Shown here: in pieces, positions 1 through 7,169 of the stretch | How the letters are laid out: each line of letters begins with the position of its first letter | Numbering within the stretch: position 1 is the first letter of the stretch | NCBI GenBank assembly: GCA_035443945.1 | Contig: DAOMNQ010000051.1 | Location: forward strand, 1-20,197 | Source: CAADGN01 sp035443945 | Lineage (GTDB): Bacteria > Planctomycetota > Phycisphaerae > Phycisphaerales > UBA1924 | Direction: 5' to 3' | Length of the DNA: 20,197 nucleotides | Notes under the pieces: model-generated | Databases searched by the model: none | What the model was told of the DNA's origin: nothing | Seen by the model: only the letters and a program-made list of their open reading frames with translations | Translations under genes and position numbers: made by a program

Positions 1-924
1 GCTGCCGCGCGGCACGACCCGCCACCGCGGCGCGAGCGTGAAGCGGTCCCACGCGCTGATCGCCTGCCCGTCGCTCACGTACACCACGTCGCCGACAACG
101 GCCGGGTAGAGCCACGGCGCCTCGATGAGCGAACTCCCGCGCCCCGAGCGCGCCGGCCGCTCCGTCTCGCGCCGCCCGGGCCGCAGGTCCACCGTGCGCA
201 TCGGCGTGGGCAGCAGCGTCGCCGGTTCCACCGCCGGGCCGGGGTGCGTCGGGTCATACGACCGCACGCCCGCCGCCTCGGGCCACGCGACGGCACGCCG
301 CTCCGGCAGCGCCTCGCTCGCCCACCGCTCCGCACGCGCCCACACCGCGGGCCGGTCGAGGTACGACGCGACGAGCGCGAGCGCATCGGCCGCGTCCCGC
401 GCCCGCGCCGGGTCCGACGCACGATCAGGGTGCGACTCGAGTTGTTCGAGCGTCAGGCGCGCCGCCTCGAACCGCGCCGCCTCCAGGTGCTCGCGCGCCA
501 CCAGCAGCGCGGCGTCGAACCCGGCGGGCGTGAGCAACCGCGACCGCTCCACCGCCGCCGCATCGCCCGCACCGAGCATCGCCCGCGCCCGCTCACTCTC
601 CGCAAGCCTGTACCGTTCGAGCAGGTCCGCGTCCCCGAGCAGCCGCTCGTGCACGCGCCGGCGCACGCTCACGAGTAGGTGCGCATCCCCCGTCGTCTCG
701 ATCACGCGGTCGGCGTCCTCGTCGAGCAGCCGCTGGAGCGCCCGCACCACCTCCGCGTGATTGCCCGCCGCCAGCAGCGCGTCGATCTGCCCCAGCGCAT
801 CGCGCGCCCGCGGCGAGTCGTCCATGTAGACGGGGTTGGGCACCTGGGCCGGCGCGACGGCCGACAGCCCGAGAACCAGCGCCATCCCGGCGAGCCGGGC
901 CGCGGTTCGTCTCAGCCGGTTCAA
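1..924 (-). CDS. Exported PQQ-like beta-propeller protein, 5' part (runs off left edge)
   Basis: This frame is open for 308 codons from TTG at 924 to the window edge, so only the N-terminal part is present. TTG was chosen because GGGAGG (938-933) lies eight bases upstream. The first in-frame ATG is 13 codons later, inside the signal peptide. Residues 1-26 look like a Sec signal: basic NRLRRTAARL, then a hydrophobic stretch ending APAQ. Residues about 35-200 are helical and Ala/Arg/Glu-rich, resembling a TPR-like region. The last 40 residues contain LYPAVVGDVVYVSDGQAISA followed by WDRFTLAPRW. This is the blade pattern of PQQ-like (quinoprotein-type) propellers, with 'value shown in a column called X' strands. 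Large proteins of this build are common in Planctomycetota. Function is unknown; such propellers often lack a cofactor and act as binding scaffolds. It is divergent from the gene at 1074. Confidence 0.75.
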   Translation of the reverse strand, partial: MNRLRRTAARLAGMALVLGLSAVAPAQVPNPVYMDDSPRARDALGQIDALLAAGNHAEVVRALQRLLDEDADRVIETTGDAHLLVSVRRRVHERLLGDADLLERYRLAESERARAMLGAGDAAAVERSRLLTPAGFDAALLVAREHLEAARFEAARLTLEQLESHPDRASDPARARDAADALALVASYLDRPAVWARAERWASEALPERRAVAWPEAAGVRSYDPTHPGPAVEPATLLPTPMRTVDLRPGRRETERPARSGRGSSLIEAPWLYPAVVGDVVYVSDGQAISAWDRFTLAPRWRVVPRGS

Positions 925-1073
925 GGGGCCTGCCTCCCGCCGCCGCGGCCTGTCGGTACGACCCTCACACTCCGCCGCAACGGCACGGCCGGGAGGGTCG
1001 TTGTGCTCCTAGGGAAGTATGGCACCTTGTCGGCTCATTGACCCGCCAAGGCGCGCCGAAATGCGTTGCGGAC

Positions 1074-1583
1074 ATGCCTTTCCGTTCGCCACAGGCCGGG
1101 CCGGGTGCCGGGGCAGCCGGAATCGCCGCCCTCGGGCAGGCCCACCACCCGCTCCGGGGCTGGGCGGGCCGCGCGGTCCTCCTCGGCTCGGAGTGGCGGG
1201 GGTGCCGGGTCGCGGTGCTCATGGCGGCCGTCGCCGTGATGAGCCTCGCCGACCTCGCCATGACCCTCACCTACCTGAACCACGTCGGCATGATCGAGAG
1301 CAACCCACTCGCCCGGATCGTGATGCACGGCGGCGGGCCGGGGTCGCTCGTCGCCTGGAAACTCGCGAGCACCGCCCTCGCCGTCGGCATCCTGCTGCGC
1401 CTGCGACGCCGCGGGGTAGCGGAGGTCGCGGCCGTCCTTTGCTGCGCGGTGCTGGTCTGGCTGATGGTCCGCTGGGTCGCCTACGTCGAGGCCGCACCGG
1501 CGCTCGCGGGCGCCCTCGCCGCCATGCCCGACCACGTCGGCGAGGAATGGGTCTCCTTCGCCCAGCCCATCGGCGGCTCGTAA
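1074..1583 (+). CDS. DUF5658-like small membrane protein
   Basis: 169 residues from ATG 1074. The N-terminal 45 residues are polar with Gly/Ala. A hydrophobic helix at about 46-68 includes LADLAMTLTYL, followed by GMIESNPLAR. The D-x3-T and E-x-NP pattern between two helices is what I recall of the DUF5658 family (membrane proteins of unknown function). Two further hydrophobic segments lie at about 90-110 and 117-137. The start is uncertain: neither ATG 1074 nor the in-frame TTG at 1038 has a good ribosome site, and the first 40 residues could be non-coding. The C-terminus (about 140-169) is soluble and acidic. No function can be given. Confidence 0.65.
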   Translation: MPFRSPQAGPGAGAAGIAALGQAHHPLRGWAGRAVLLGSEWRGCRVAVLMAAVAVMSLADLAMTLTYLNHVGMIESNPLARIVMHGGGPGSLVAWKLASTALAVGILLRLRRRGVAEVAAVLCCAVLVWLMVRWVAYVEAAPALAGALAAMPDHVGEEWVSFAQPIGGS

Positions 1584-1647
1584 CCCGGCCGGGGCGGGGT
1601 CTTTCCAGGCCCCGATGCACGCCCCGCATCACCACCACCCGCCCCTG

Positions 1648-1656
1648 TGATACCCT
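1648..1656 (+). promoter_or_regulatory. Extended -10 element of the LEA14-like gene (leaderless geometry)
   Basis: TGA-TACCCT matches an extended -10 (TGn plus TAnnnT). Six bases separate it from the GTG at 1663, so transcription should begin at or next to the start codon. There is no Shine-Dalgarno sequence. The hexamer matches the consensus only at the key T, A and T, so the call rests mainly on the same spacing seen at other genes in this window. Confidence 0.4.
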
Positions 1657-1662
1657 CCCCGA

Positions 1663-2130
1663 GTGAAGACCCACCCGCTCGTGTGCTCGCTCCTCTGTCT
1701 CACCCTCGCGCTCGTCGGCTGCTCCGGCGCCCGCGCGCCGTCGCTCTCGGTGAGCGAGGTAAACGTCGTCGAGCGGACCAGCGAAGGCGTCGCCATCGAG
1801 TTCGTCCTCGACGCCGAGAACCCCAACCAGGTCGAACTGCCGCTGCGACAGGTCTTCTACTCGCTCACCGTGGACGGACGGCGTGTCTTCGCCGGCGAGC
1901 GATCCGCCGAGGCGACGCTGCGGCGCGACGGCACACAACAGATCCGCCTTCCCGCTGTCGTCCCGCTTCGCACGGGCGAGGGGGCGCTGCGAGGTGTTCA
2001 CCCCTACCGGCTCCACGGCACCATGCGCTACGTCACCCCGGGCGCGTTCGCCGAGGCCATGTTCGAGGCCGGCCTCAACCGCCCGAGCGTCTCCTTCTCC
2101 GACAGCGGAACCATCGACTTCGGGGAATGA
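1663..2130 (+). CDS. LEA14-like (WHy/LEA_2 domain) lipoprotein
   Basis: 155 residues from GTG 1663. Residues 1-19 are a lipoprotein signal with lipobox L-V-G-C, Cys20 being the predicted lipidated residue. The mature part fits the LEA_2/WHy beta-sandwich: a first strand SLSVSEVNVVER, then FVLDAENPNQVELPLRQVFY. The NPN and the following 'plpl' strand are the family signature. SLTVDGRRVFAGE and, near the end, YRLHGTMRYVTPG follow. The length is normal for bacterial single-domain members. It is probably an envelope lipoprotein; the role of bacterial members is poorly known. It is convergent with the ROK kinase gene, with an inverted repeat between them. Confidence 0.8.
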   Translation: MKTHPLVCSLLCLTLALVGCSGARAPSLSVSEVNVVERTSEGVAIEFVLDAENPNQVELPLRQVFYSLTVDGRRVFAGERSAEATLRRDGTQQIRLPAVVPLRTGEGALRGVHPYRLHGTMRYVTPGAFAEAMFEAGLNRPSVSFSDSGTIDFGE

Positions 2131-2182
2131 GGGGGAAGTGACGGGGTGGCGGGATTCTAAAACGTATCCCCAAACCCATGAT

Positions 2183-2259
2183 TCACCACAGAGGCACAGA
2201 GGGCACCGAGAGAAAAACCAAGAATTCCGGCCTTGATGCTCTCTGTGCCTCTGTGGTGA
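2183..2259. repeat. Perfect 19-bp inverted repeat (CACAGAGGCACAGAG family)
   Basis: Left arm TCACCACAGAGGCACAGAG (2183-2201) is the exact reverse complement of 2241-2259, with a 39-base spacer (2202-2240). GCA/TGC (2203-2205 with 2237-2239) could add pairs. It lies between two convergent genes, 52 bases after one stop and 69 bases before the other, so a transcript from either side would form the hairpin. There is no U tract. From memory, CACAGAGGCACAGAG palindromes recur between genes in several GC-rich phyla. The spacer is AT-richer than its surroundings. Confidence 0.85.
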
Positions 2260-2328
2260 GATCGGTTCTTCGGGGTTACGGGATAGCCTCTACATTCGCA
2301 GTTCGTAGCACCGCGCTGCCACTCCGCT

Positions 2329-3312
2329 TCATTCGCACTTCTGCATCCGTTCGGCCGCCAGCAGCGCGGCGCCGATGATTCCGGCGTCGTCGAGCAGTTC
2401 ACTGGCGACGACCTCGACGGCCTTGCACTTGTCCGGGAACGCCACCCGCCGAACCGCCTCGCGCACCCGGGCCACGTAGGGCGGCCCGACGGCCTCGGTC
2501 AGCCCCCCCCCGAGCACCACCCGCGGCAGCGCGAGCAGCGTGACAATCCCGCCCACGTGCGCCCCGAGCAGGTCCGCCGAGTCGTCCACCACCTCGCGCA
2601 CCAGCGCGTCCCCCGCCGCGTACGCCTCCGCGATCGTCTTCGAGCGGATCTTCTCGAAGTTGCCCTCGACGAGATCGACGACCATGGACTTGCGGTTGCT
2701 CCGCACCAGCCGCACGATCCGGTCCACGACCGCCGACCGCGAGCAGTTGTGTTCGAGCGTCCGCTGTCCCGGCGGGTTCGTCGGCAGGACGTGCATGTGC
2801 CCGATCTCGCCGGCCGTCAGGAAGTGCCCGTAGTGCAGCCGCCCTCCAAGCACCAGCCCCCCCCCGATGCCCGTGCCGACCCACACGCCCAGCACGTCCG
2901 TCGCCCCGCGCCCGGCCCCGGCGACGAACTCTCCCCACACCGCCGCGTTCACGTCGTTGTCCACCACCACCGGCACGCCCACGCGCTCGCCGAGCAGGCC
3001 TGCCAGCGGCACGTTGTCCCAGCGCAGATTGACCGCTTCGAGCACCACGCCCGCCGACGGCTCGACCGCCCCCGGCGCGCCGATCCCGACCGCCGCCAGG
3101 TCGCCGCGTTTCATGCCCGCGTCGGCGCACGCGCGATCCACGCCCTCCGCCACCCGCGCCAGCACGCTCTCCATCCCCTCGTCGGCCTTGGTCTTCCGCC
3201 GGCACCGCCCGACGATCCGCACGCCCGCGGCCCGGTCGTCGCGCGTCACGACGCCGATCTGTATGTTCGTCCCGCCGAGGTCGATGCCGACGATGGGTCC
3301 GGGCCTGCTCAT
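2329..3312 (-). CDS. ROK-family sugar kinase (glucokinase-like)
   Basis: 327 residues from ATG 3312. It should phosphorylate a hexose, most likely glucose, with ATP in the cytoplasm. Visible motifs are the phosphate-binding DLGGTNIQIG (11-20), VVDNDVNAA with the catalytic Asp120, GVWVGTGIGGG (142-152), and GEIGH (168-172), where His172 normally contacts sugar or zinc. The C-terminal VVLGGGL (265-271) and GIIGAALLA complete the fold. Most ROK proteins have a CxCGxxGC zinc site after GH; here the segment is PTNPPGQRTLEHNC with one Cys only, so the zinc site appears absent. The frame extends upstream of 3312, but ATG 3312 begins right before the conserved strand. It lies 84 bases downstream of ispE on the same strand. 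Confidence 0.88.
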   Translation of the reverse strand: MSRPGPIVGIDLGGTNIQIGVVTRDDRAAGVRIVGRCRRKTKADEGMESVLARVAEGVDRACADAGMKRGDLAAVGIGAPGAVEPSAGVVLEAVNLRWDNVPLAGLLGERVGVPVVVDNDVNAAVWGEFVAGAGRGATDVLGVWVGTGIGGGLVLGGRLHYGHFLTAGEIGHMHVLPTNPPGQRTLEHNCSRSAVVDRIVRLVRSNRKSMVVDLVEGNFEKIRSKTIAEAYAAGDALVREVVDDSADLLGAHVGGIVTLLALPRVVLGGGLTEAVGPPYVARVREAVRRVAFPDKCKAVEVVASELLDDAGIIGAALLAAERMQKCE

Positions 3313-3318
3313 GCCGCC

Positions 3319-3324
3319 AGTGTA
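3319..3324 (-). promoter_or_regulatory. -10-like hexamer of the ROK kinase gene (leaderless geometry)
   Basis: Reading the minus strand, TACACT (3324-3319) is followed by six bases and then ATG 3312, with no ribosome site. Spacing is identical to that at 1663, 4328, 7685 and 16495. No convincing -35 is visible. It implies the kinase can be transcribed separately from ispE. Confidence 0.45.
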
Positions 3325-3340
3325 CGAACGGCCGCGGAGC

Positions 3341-3400
3341 CAAACCGCCGCGACCCGCCGCAACGAGCCGCGACCCGACCCAACGAGCCGCGACCGTCAG
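3341..3400. repeat. Three imperfect 20-bp tandem units at the ispE/ROK junction
   Basis: Units start at 3341, 3361 and 3381. The 15-mer CAACGAGCCGCGACC occurs exactly at 3361-3375 and 3381-3395; the 3341 unit is a diverged copy (CAAACCGCCGCGACC). The third unit continues as GTCAGGGAGCGGT, and the ispE stop codon (TGA, 3399-3397) lies in it. GAGCCGCGACCGTCAGGGAGCGGT resembles a dispersed repeat that I recall from planctomycete genomes, where it yields 'SLTVAAR' peptides when translated. Confidence 0.8.
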
Positions 3401-4328
3401 GGAGCGGTCTCCCCCGCTTCCGATCCCACGATCTCCGTCGCCACCACCGCCGCCTCCGCCACCGACCGCGCCGCGCGATCCGCCAGCGCCCTCGCCTCGC
3501 CAGGCTCGCACACCACGAAGAGCGTGCTCCCGCTCCCCGTCAGATGAACCGGCCGCCCGACCGCCCGCCCCACCCGCTCGCGCAGCGACCGCAGCGTGGG
3601 GTGCAGCGCGAACGCCGCCCCGCTCAGGTCGTTGAAGAGCGCAGCACCGGCCGGCTCTCCCGATCGTGCCATCTCGCGCACCTCGCGCTCCCGGATCGGG
3701 CCGGGGGAGAGCGAGTCGAACGCCTTGTAGACCGCCGGCGTCGCGCACCCGAACGCCGGGACAATGAGCACCACCCCGCAGCGCGCCGCCGTGGTGCGCT
3801 CCACTCGATCCGCGAACCCGGTCACGAGCGCGGGCCGCGGCGGGTCCGCCCCGTCGATGAAGAACGCCACGTCGCTCCCGATCCCCGCCGAGAGCGCGCG
3901 GAGCCGGTCCGCCCCGAGGCCCAGCCCGAAGAGTTCATCCAGCGCGAGCAGCGCCGCCGCAGCGTCGCTCGATCCCCCCCCAGCCCGCCGCCGGGCGGGA
4001 TGCGCTTCGTCACCGAGATCGCCGCCGGCAGCGACCGTCTCGCCTCGCGCTCCAGCAGCCCGTGCGCCCGAAACGTCAGGTCCGTCGTGACCGGCCAGTC
4101 GAAGGCGATGCGCCGCGGCGCATCCGGCGCGCACGCGAACGACCACGTGCTCGCCGCGCCCTCCGGCAGCCGGCGCACGCGAACCTCGTCCGCGAGCCCA
4201 ACAGCGCACGACCACGACGCGATCCGGTGCCAACCCGGCCGCGCGGACCCCGCGCCCTCCGGCGGCCCCACCGCCAGCGCAAGATTCAGTTTGGCATACG
4301 CGCGTCGAATGATGGTGGCTGCGGGCAC
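3397..4328 (-). pseudogene. ispE: 4-diphosphocytidyl-2-C-methyl-D-erythritol kinase, frameshifted
   Basis: IspE phosphorylates CDP-methylerythritol in the MEP isoprenoid pathway. The N-terminal half (from GTG 4328) has AKLNLALAV (catalytic-type Lys12) and reaches KRIPPGGGLGG at residues 108-118. The frame then changes: the rest (SSDAAAALLALDELFGLGLG, GSDVAFFIDG with the catalytic-type Asp, HLTGSGSTLFVV, and a stop at 3397) is in another frame. The break is at C8 on the plus strand (3974-3981). Nine bases would restore the family motif PxGxGLGGGSSDAA. Together the halves make a normal-length enzyme of about 310 residues with all core GHMP-kinase motifs, so a one-base deletion (sequencing error, slippage or a recent mutation) is most likely. 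The usual GYH near residue 32 is GWH. The last residues come from a repeat. Confidence 0.88.
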
Positions 4329-4334
4329 GGGCGG

Positions 4335-4340
4335 ATGATA
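4335..4340 (-). promoter_or_regulatory. -10 hexamer of ispE (leaderless geometry)
   Basis: On the minus strand TATCAT (5 of 6 consensus) ends six bases before the GTG at 4328. No ribosome site precedes the GTG. This spacing supports GTG 4328 as the real start and a transcript that begins at it. Confidence 0.5.
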
Positions 4341-4461
4341 CAGGCCGTTCCCCCTCTCTTTCGCTCAGTCACGTCGTCGCTCCGCCACTCCGTCACTTCT
4401 CTATACGCCTCCCCGCCACTTCCCCCCGCTACACTGCCCCGTCCGGGGCCGGAGGACGCGC

Positions 4462-5601
4462 ATGACCACCGTGCAGAGCCTGATCGACGCGATGCAGCGA
4501 ATCGCCCCGCTCGAATACGCCGAGCCGTGGGACAAGGTCGGCCTCCAGGTCGGCTCGCCGTCGCGCCCGCTCGACGGCGCCACGCTCCTCACCATTGACC
4601 TCACCGAGCGCGTCCTCGAGGAGGCGATCGACCGGCGCGCCCGCGCCATAGTCGCCTACCACCCGCCCATCTTCGAGCCGCTCAACCGCGTCACCGACCG
4701 CACCCCGCGCCAGCGCATCATCCTCGGCGCGGCCGAGGCGGGCATCGCTATCTACTCACCCCACACCGCCCTCGACGCCGCGCCCGGCGGCATCACCGAC
4801 TGGCTCTGCGAGGGCCTTTCCGGCGGGCAGGGCCGCGTCGAGGGCGACTGCCGCGCCCTGACGCCGCACGGCGCGCGCGACGCCGAGCAGGAAGTCAAGA
4901 TCGTCACCTTCGTTCCCTACACCGACGCCGAGAAAGTCCGCAACGCCCTCGCCTCCGCCGGCGCGGGGATCATCGGCGCGTACCGCGTCTGCTCCTTCGG
5001 CGTCACGGGCACGGGCACGTTCCTCGCCGGCGAGGGCGCCAAGCCCACCGTCGGCGCGCCCGGTCGGCTCGAGGAAGTCTCCGAACTGCGCCTCGAAATG
5101 GTCTGCTCGAAGCGCGCCCTCCCCCTCGCCATCGACACCCTCCGCAAGTTCCACCCCTACGAGGAACCCGCCTTCGACGTCTACGAACTCCTCCCCAGGC
5201 CCCTGCGCGGGGCGGGCACCGGCCGACGGCTCACGCTCGACCGACCCGCGACCATGCGAGAACTCGCCCAGCGCCTCCGCGGCTTCCTCGACCGCGCCCG
5301 AATCAAGGTCGCCCTCGTCGGCGAGGACCGACCCATCGCCACGCTCGGCGTCGTCCCCGGCTCCGGCGGCGACCTGGCCGCGCTCGCCCGGCGCGAAGGC
5401 TGCGACGCCTTCATCACCGGCGAGATGACGCACCACGCCGTCCTCGGCGCGCTCCACGCGGGCATGAGCGTCCTGCTCGCAGGGCACACCAACACCGAAC
5501 GCGGCTACCTCCCGCGACTCGCCGAGCGACTCGGCACGATGCTCCCCGGCGTCGAGATCGTCGTCTCCACCACCGACCGCGACCCGCTCAGCGAAGTCTG
5601 A
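4462..5601 (+). CDS. NIF3-family dinuclear metal-centre protein with inserted CutA-like domain
   Basis: 379 residues from ATG 4462, with GGAGG at 4451-4455. NIF3/YbgI/YqfO proteins form hexameric rings with a two-metal site; their reaction is not firmly established (YbgI relatives are described as GTP cyclohydrolase 1 type 2). Metal-ligand motifs are AYHPPIF (His67), YSPHTALD (His101, Asp105) and GHTNTERG (His342, Glu346). Residues about 143-245 (VKIVTFVPYTDAEKVRNALA to FHPYEEPAFDVYEL) are the CutA/PII-like insert typical of the long YqfO type. YHPPIFEPLNRVT and IYSPHTALDAAPGG are closer to what I recall of human NIF3L1 (YHPPIF, SPHTAYDAAPQG) than to the HHP version of many bacteria. A possible -10 (TACACT, 4430-4435) gives a short leader. 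It is divergent from ispE. Confidence 0.9.
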   Translation: MTTVQSLIDAMQRIAPLEYAEPWDKVGLQVGSPSRPLDGATLLTIDLTERVLEEAIDRRARAIVAYHPPIFEPLNRVTDRTPRQRIILGAAEAGIAIYSPHTALDAAPGGITDWLCEGLSGGQGRVEGDCRALTPHGARDAEQEVKIVTFVPYTDAEKVRNALASAGAGIIGAYRVCSFGVTGTGTFLAGEGAKPTVGAPGRLEEVSELRLEMVCSKRALPLAIDTLRKFHPYEEPAFDVYELLPRPLRGAGTGRRLTLDRPATMRELAQRLRGFLDRARIKVALVGEDRPIATLGVVPGSGGDLAALARREGCDAFITGEMTHHAVLGALHAGMSVLLAGHTNTERGYLPRLAERLGTMLPGVEIVVSTTDRDPLSEV

Positions 5602-5608
5602 AAGAGCG

Positions 5609-5760
5609 CTCACTCAGAGGCGCAGAGTCGCAGAGGTGAAGAGAAAGAGACAGGCAGAAGAAACAAGGGGGATATGACAGACCGGTGGCACAGGCGTCCC
5701 GCCTGTGCCGACTCTTCCTCTCCATCATCCCCTCTCCGCGCCTCTGCGCCTCCGCGTGAG
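5609..5760. repeat. Long imperfect inverted repeat with a perfect hairpin inside
   Basis: Left arm 5609-5635 (begins CTCACTCAGAGGCGCAGAG) pairs with 5734-5760, matching at 23 of 27 positions. Pairing seems to continue inward (GAAGAGAAAGAG near 5639 with CTCTTCCTCTCC near 5712). In the spacer, GGCACAGGCG (5687-5696) and CGCCTGTGCC (5700-5709) form a perfect 10-bp stem with a TCC loop. The arms resemble the 2183-2259 repeat (…CAGAGGC[A/G]CAGAG). It starts eight bases after the NIF3 stop and ends 37 bases before the next gene. Confidence 0.8.
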
Positions 5761-5797
5761 ATTGTCTTTTTCACCGCCGGTCTAGCATCACGCCGCG

Positions 5798-6760
5798 ATG
5801 CCGCGCCCGCTCATCATCCAGACCGAGGATCTCGACCCGCAGCCCGCCGCGTGGCTCGCCGAGCGGTGCGAACTGGTGCGCTGCCCCGCAGACGATCCCC
5901 GCTTTCCCGCCCTGCTCGCGCGGGCCGAGGGGCTGATCGTGCGGACCTACACGCGCGTGGACTCCGCGATGCTGACCGGCGCGCCGCGCTTGCGCGTCGT
6001 CGGACGAGCCGGCGTCGGCGTGGACAACATCGACGTGGCCGCGTGCGCGGCGCGAAGCGTCGCCGTCGTGAACACGCCCGGGGCGAACACGCGGGCCGTC
6101 GTCGAGTTCGTGGCCGCCGCGATGCTGGACGTGCTGCGCCAGCGGGCAACGCTCGACCGCCCGCTCGTGCTCGACGAGTGGAACCGCCTGCGCAAGAGCC
6201 TCGAAGCCGAGCGCGAACTCGCCGGCCTCACGCTCGGCATCCTCGGCCTCGGGCGCATCGGCTCGCAGGTCGCTCGGCTCGGCGCGGCCCTCGACATGCG
6301 CGTCCTCTACCACGACCTGCGCGAGATCGCCCCCGCCGATCGCCAAGGCGCGGTGCCGGTCCCGCTCGACACTCTGCTCGCCTCCGCCGACGTGCTGAGC
6401 GTGCATGTCGACGCCCGCCCCTCGAACCGCGCCCTGCTCGGCCCGCCCGCCTTCGCCCGCATAAAGCCCGACGCCCTGCTCATCAACACCAGCCGAGGCT
6501 TCGTGGTGGACGCGGTGGCGTGCGCGGCGTTCCTGCGGGCGAACCCGCGTGCTGTCGCGGTGCTGGACGTGCACGATCCCGAACCGCCCGAAGCGTCGTG
6601 CCCGCTGTGGGGCCTGCCGAATGCACGCCTGACGCCGCACGTCGCCGGCGCGACGCGCCACGCCAAACGCGAGATGTCCTGGGTCGTGCGCGACGTCTGG
6701 CGCGTCCTCAACGGCGAGGCGCCGGAGAACTCGGTGACGCCGGACTCGCCTTCATGTTGA
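5798..6760 (+). CDS. D-isomer-specific 2-hydroxyacid dehydrogenase (phosphoglycerate dehydrogenase-like)
   Basis: 320 residues. It is an NAD-dependent cytoplasmic oxidoreductase. The catalytic domain is split around a Rossmann domain: GRAGVGVDNID (69-79) and NTPGANTRAVVEF (92-104) in the outer domain, GILGLGRIG (147-155) as the GxGxxG nucleotide loop, then INTSRG with Arg233, LDVHDPEP with Glu262 and PHVAGAT with His281, the Arg/Glu/His triad. The length is that of the short form without the regulatory ACT domain of long SerA enzymes, so the substrate (3-phosphoglycerate or another 2-hydroxyacid) cannot be fixed. The aspartate after the second NAD strand is replaced by YHDL (171-174), still suitable for NAD. 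No ribosome site is seen; TAGCAT (5783-5788) nine bases before ATG could be a -10. Confidence 0.85.
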   Translation: MPRPLIIQTEDLDPQPAAWLAERCELVRCPADDPRFPALLARAEGLIVRTYTRVDSAMLTGAPRLRVVGRAGVGVDNIDVAACAARSVAVVNTPGANTRAVVEFVAAAMLDVLRQRATLDRPLVLDEWNRLRKSLEAERELAGLTLGILGLGRIGSQVARLGAALDMRVLYHDLREIAPADRQGAVPVPLDTLLASADVLSVHVDARPSNRALLGPPAFARIKPDALLINTSRGFVVDAVACAAFLRANPRAVAVLDVHDPEPPEASCPLWGLPNARLTPHVAGATRHAKREMSWVVRDVWRVLNGEAPENSVTPDSPSC

Positions 6761-6773
6761 GTGCATGTACGAG

Positions 6774-6793
6774 CCTCGTGCGGAAGCACGGGG
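6774..6793. terminator. Hairpin between convergent genes, possible terminator
   Basis: CCTCGTGC (6774-6781) pairs with GCACGGGG (6786-6793), 8 bp with one G-U, closed by a GGAA tetraloop of GNRA type. It sits 13 bases after the dehydrogenase stop and 22 bases beyond the end of the convergent membrane-protein gene. There is no U run on either strand, so termination is inferred from position. Confidence 0.4.
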
Positions 6794-6815
6794 TCAAAGG
6801 AGGACTGACAACCCC

Positions 6816-7169
6816 TCACCCCCGCCTCAGCGCCTCCGCATCCAGCCGCCGCTGCTCCGCCTGCGCGTACCGCCGCGCGACCACCGGGATCAGAGGCCCC
6901 GTAACAAACGCGAAGATCACGCCCGGCTGCAAGAGCCAGAACCAGACGTGGAACGGCTGGCCGACGATCAACCCCACCACGCCCGCGACCATCAGCCCCA
7001 CGCCGATCAACGCGAAGGCGAGCATCGACCCGAGCACCGCCCGCCTGCCGATGCCCCGCGGCGCGAGCACGCCTGCCATCGCCCCGAGCAGCCCGATCGC
7101 CGTGCCCCCGCCACCTCCGATGAACGCCCCGAGCATCCACGCCTTGTCCAGCGGCACCCACGGTTCCAT
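6816..7169 (-). CDS. Small membrane protein, partner of DUF2089 protein
   Basis: 117 residues from ATG 7169. Its start overlaps the upstream DUF2089 stop as TGATG, so translation is probably coupled. GGAG seven bases before ATG supports this start over the GTG one codon earlier. Hydrophobic segments at about 10-36 (Gly-rich, GAFIGGGGGTAIG), 45-70 and 76-98 predict three membrane helices, followed by a charged C-terminal tail (RRYAQAEQRRLDAEALRRG). I do not recognise a family. The arrangement suggests that the DUF2089 protein controls or works with it. Confidence 0.75.
   Translation of the reverse strand: MEPWVPLDKAWMLGAFIGGGGGTAIGLLGAMAGVLAPRGIGRRAVLGSMLAFALIGVGLMVAGVVGLIVGQPFHVWFWLLQPGVIFAFVTGPLIPVVARRYAQAEQRRLDAEALRRG

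Noticed and set aside
125..760. Plus-strand Ser/Arg-rich frame near the left edge
   Set aside because: The opposite strand has a signal peptide, good ribosome site and propeller motifs through the same region.
3341..3400. CRISPR-like short direct repeats
   Set aside because: Units are 20 bases head to tail with no spacers and no cas genes nearby.
2557..4338. 593-codon open frame on the plus strand opposite the ROK and ispE genes
   Set aside because: It is Arg/Pro/His-rich, has no domain-like sequence, and is the antisense of two well-recognised genes; long false frames are expected at this GC content.
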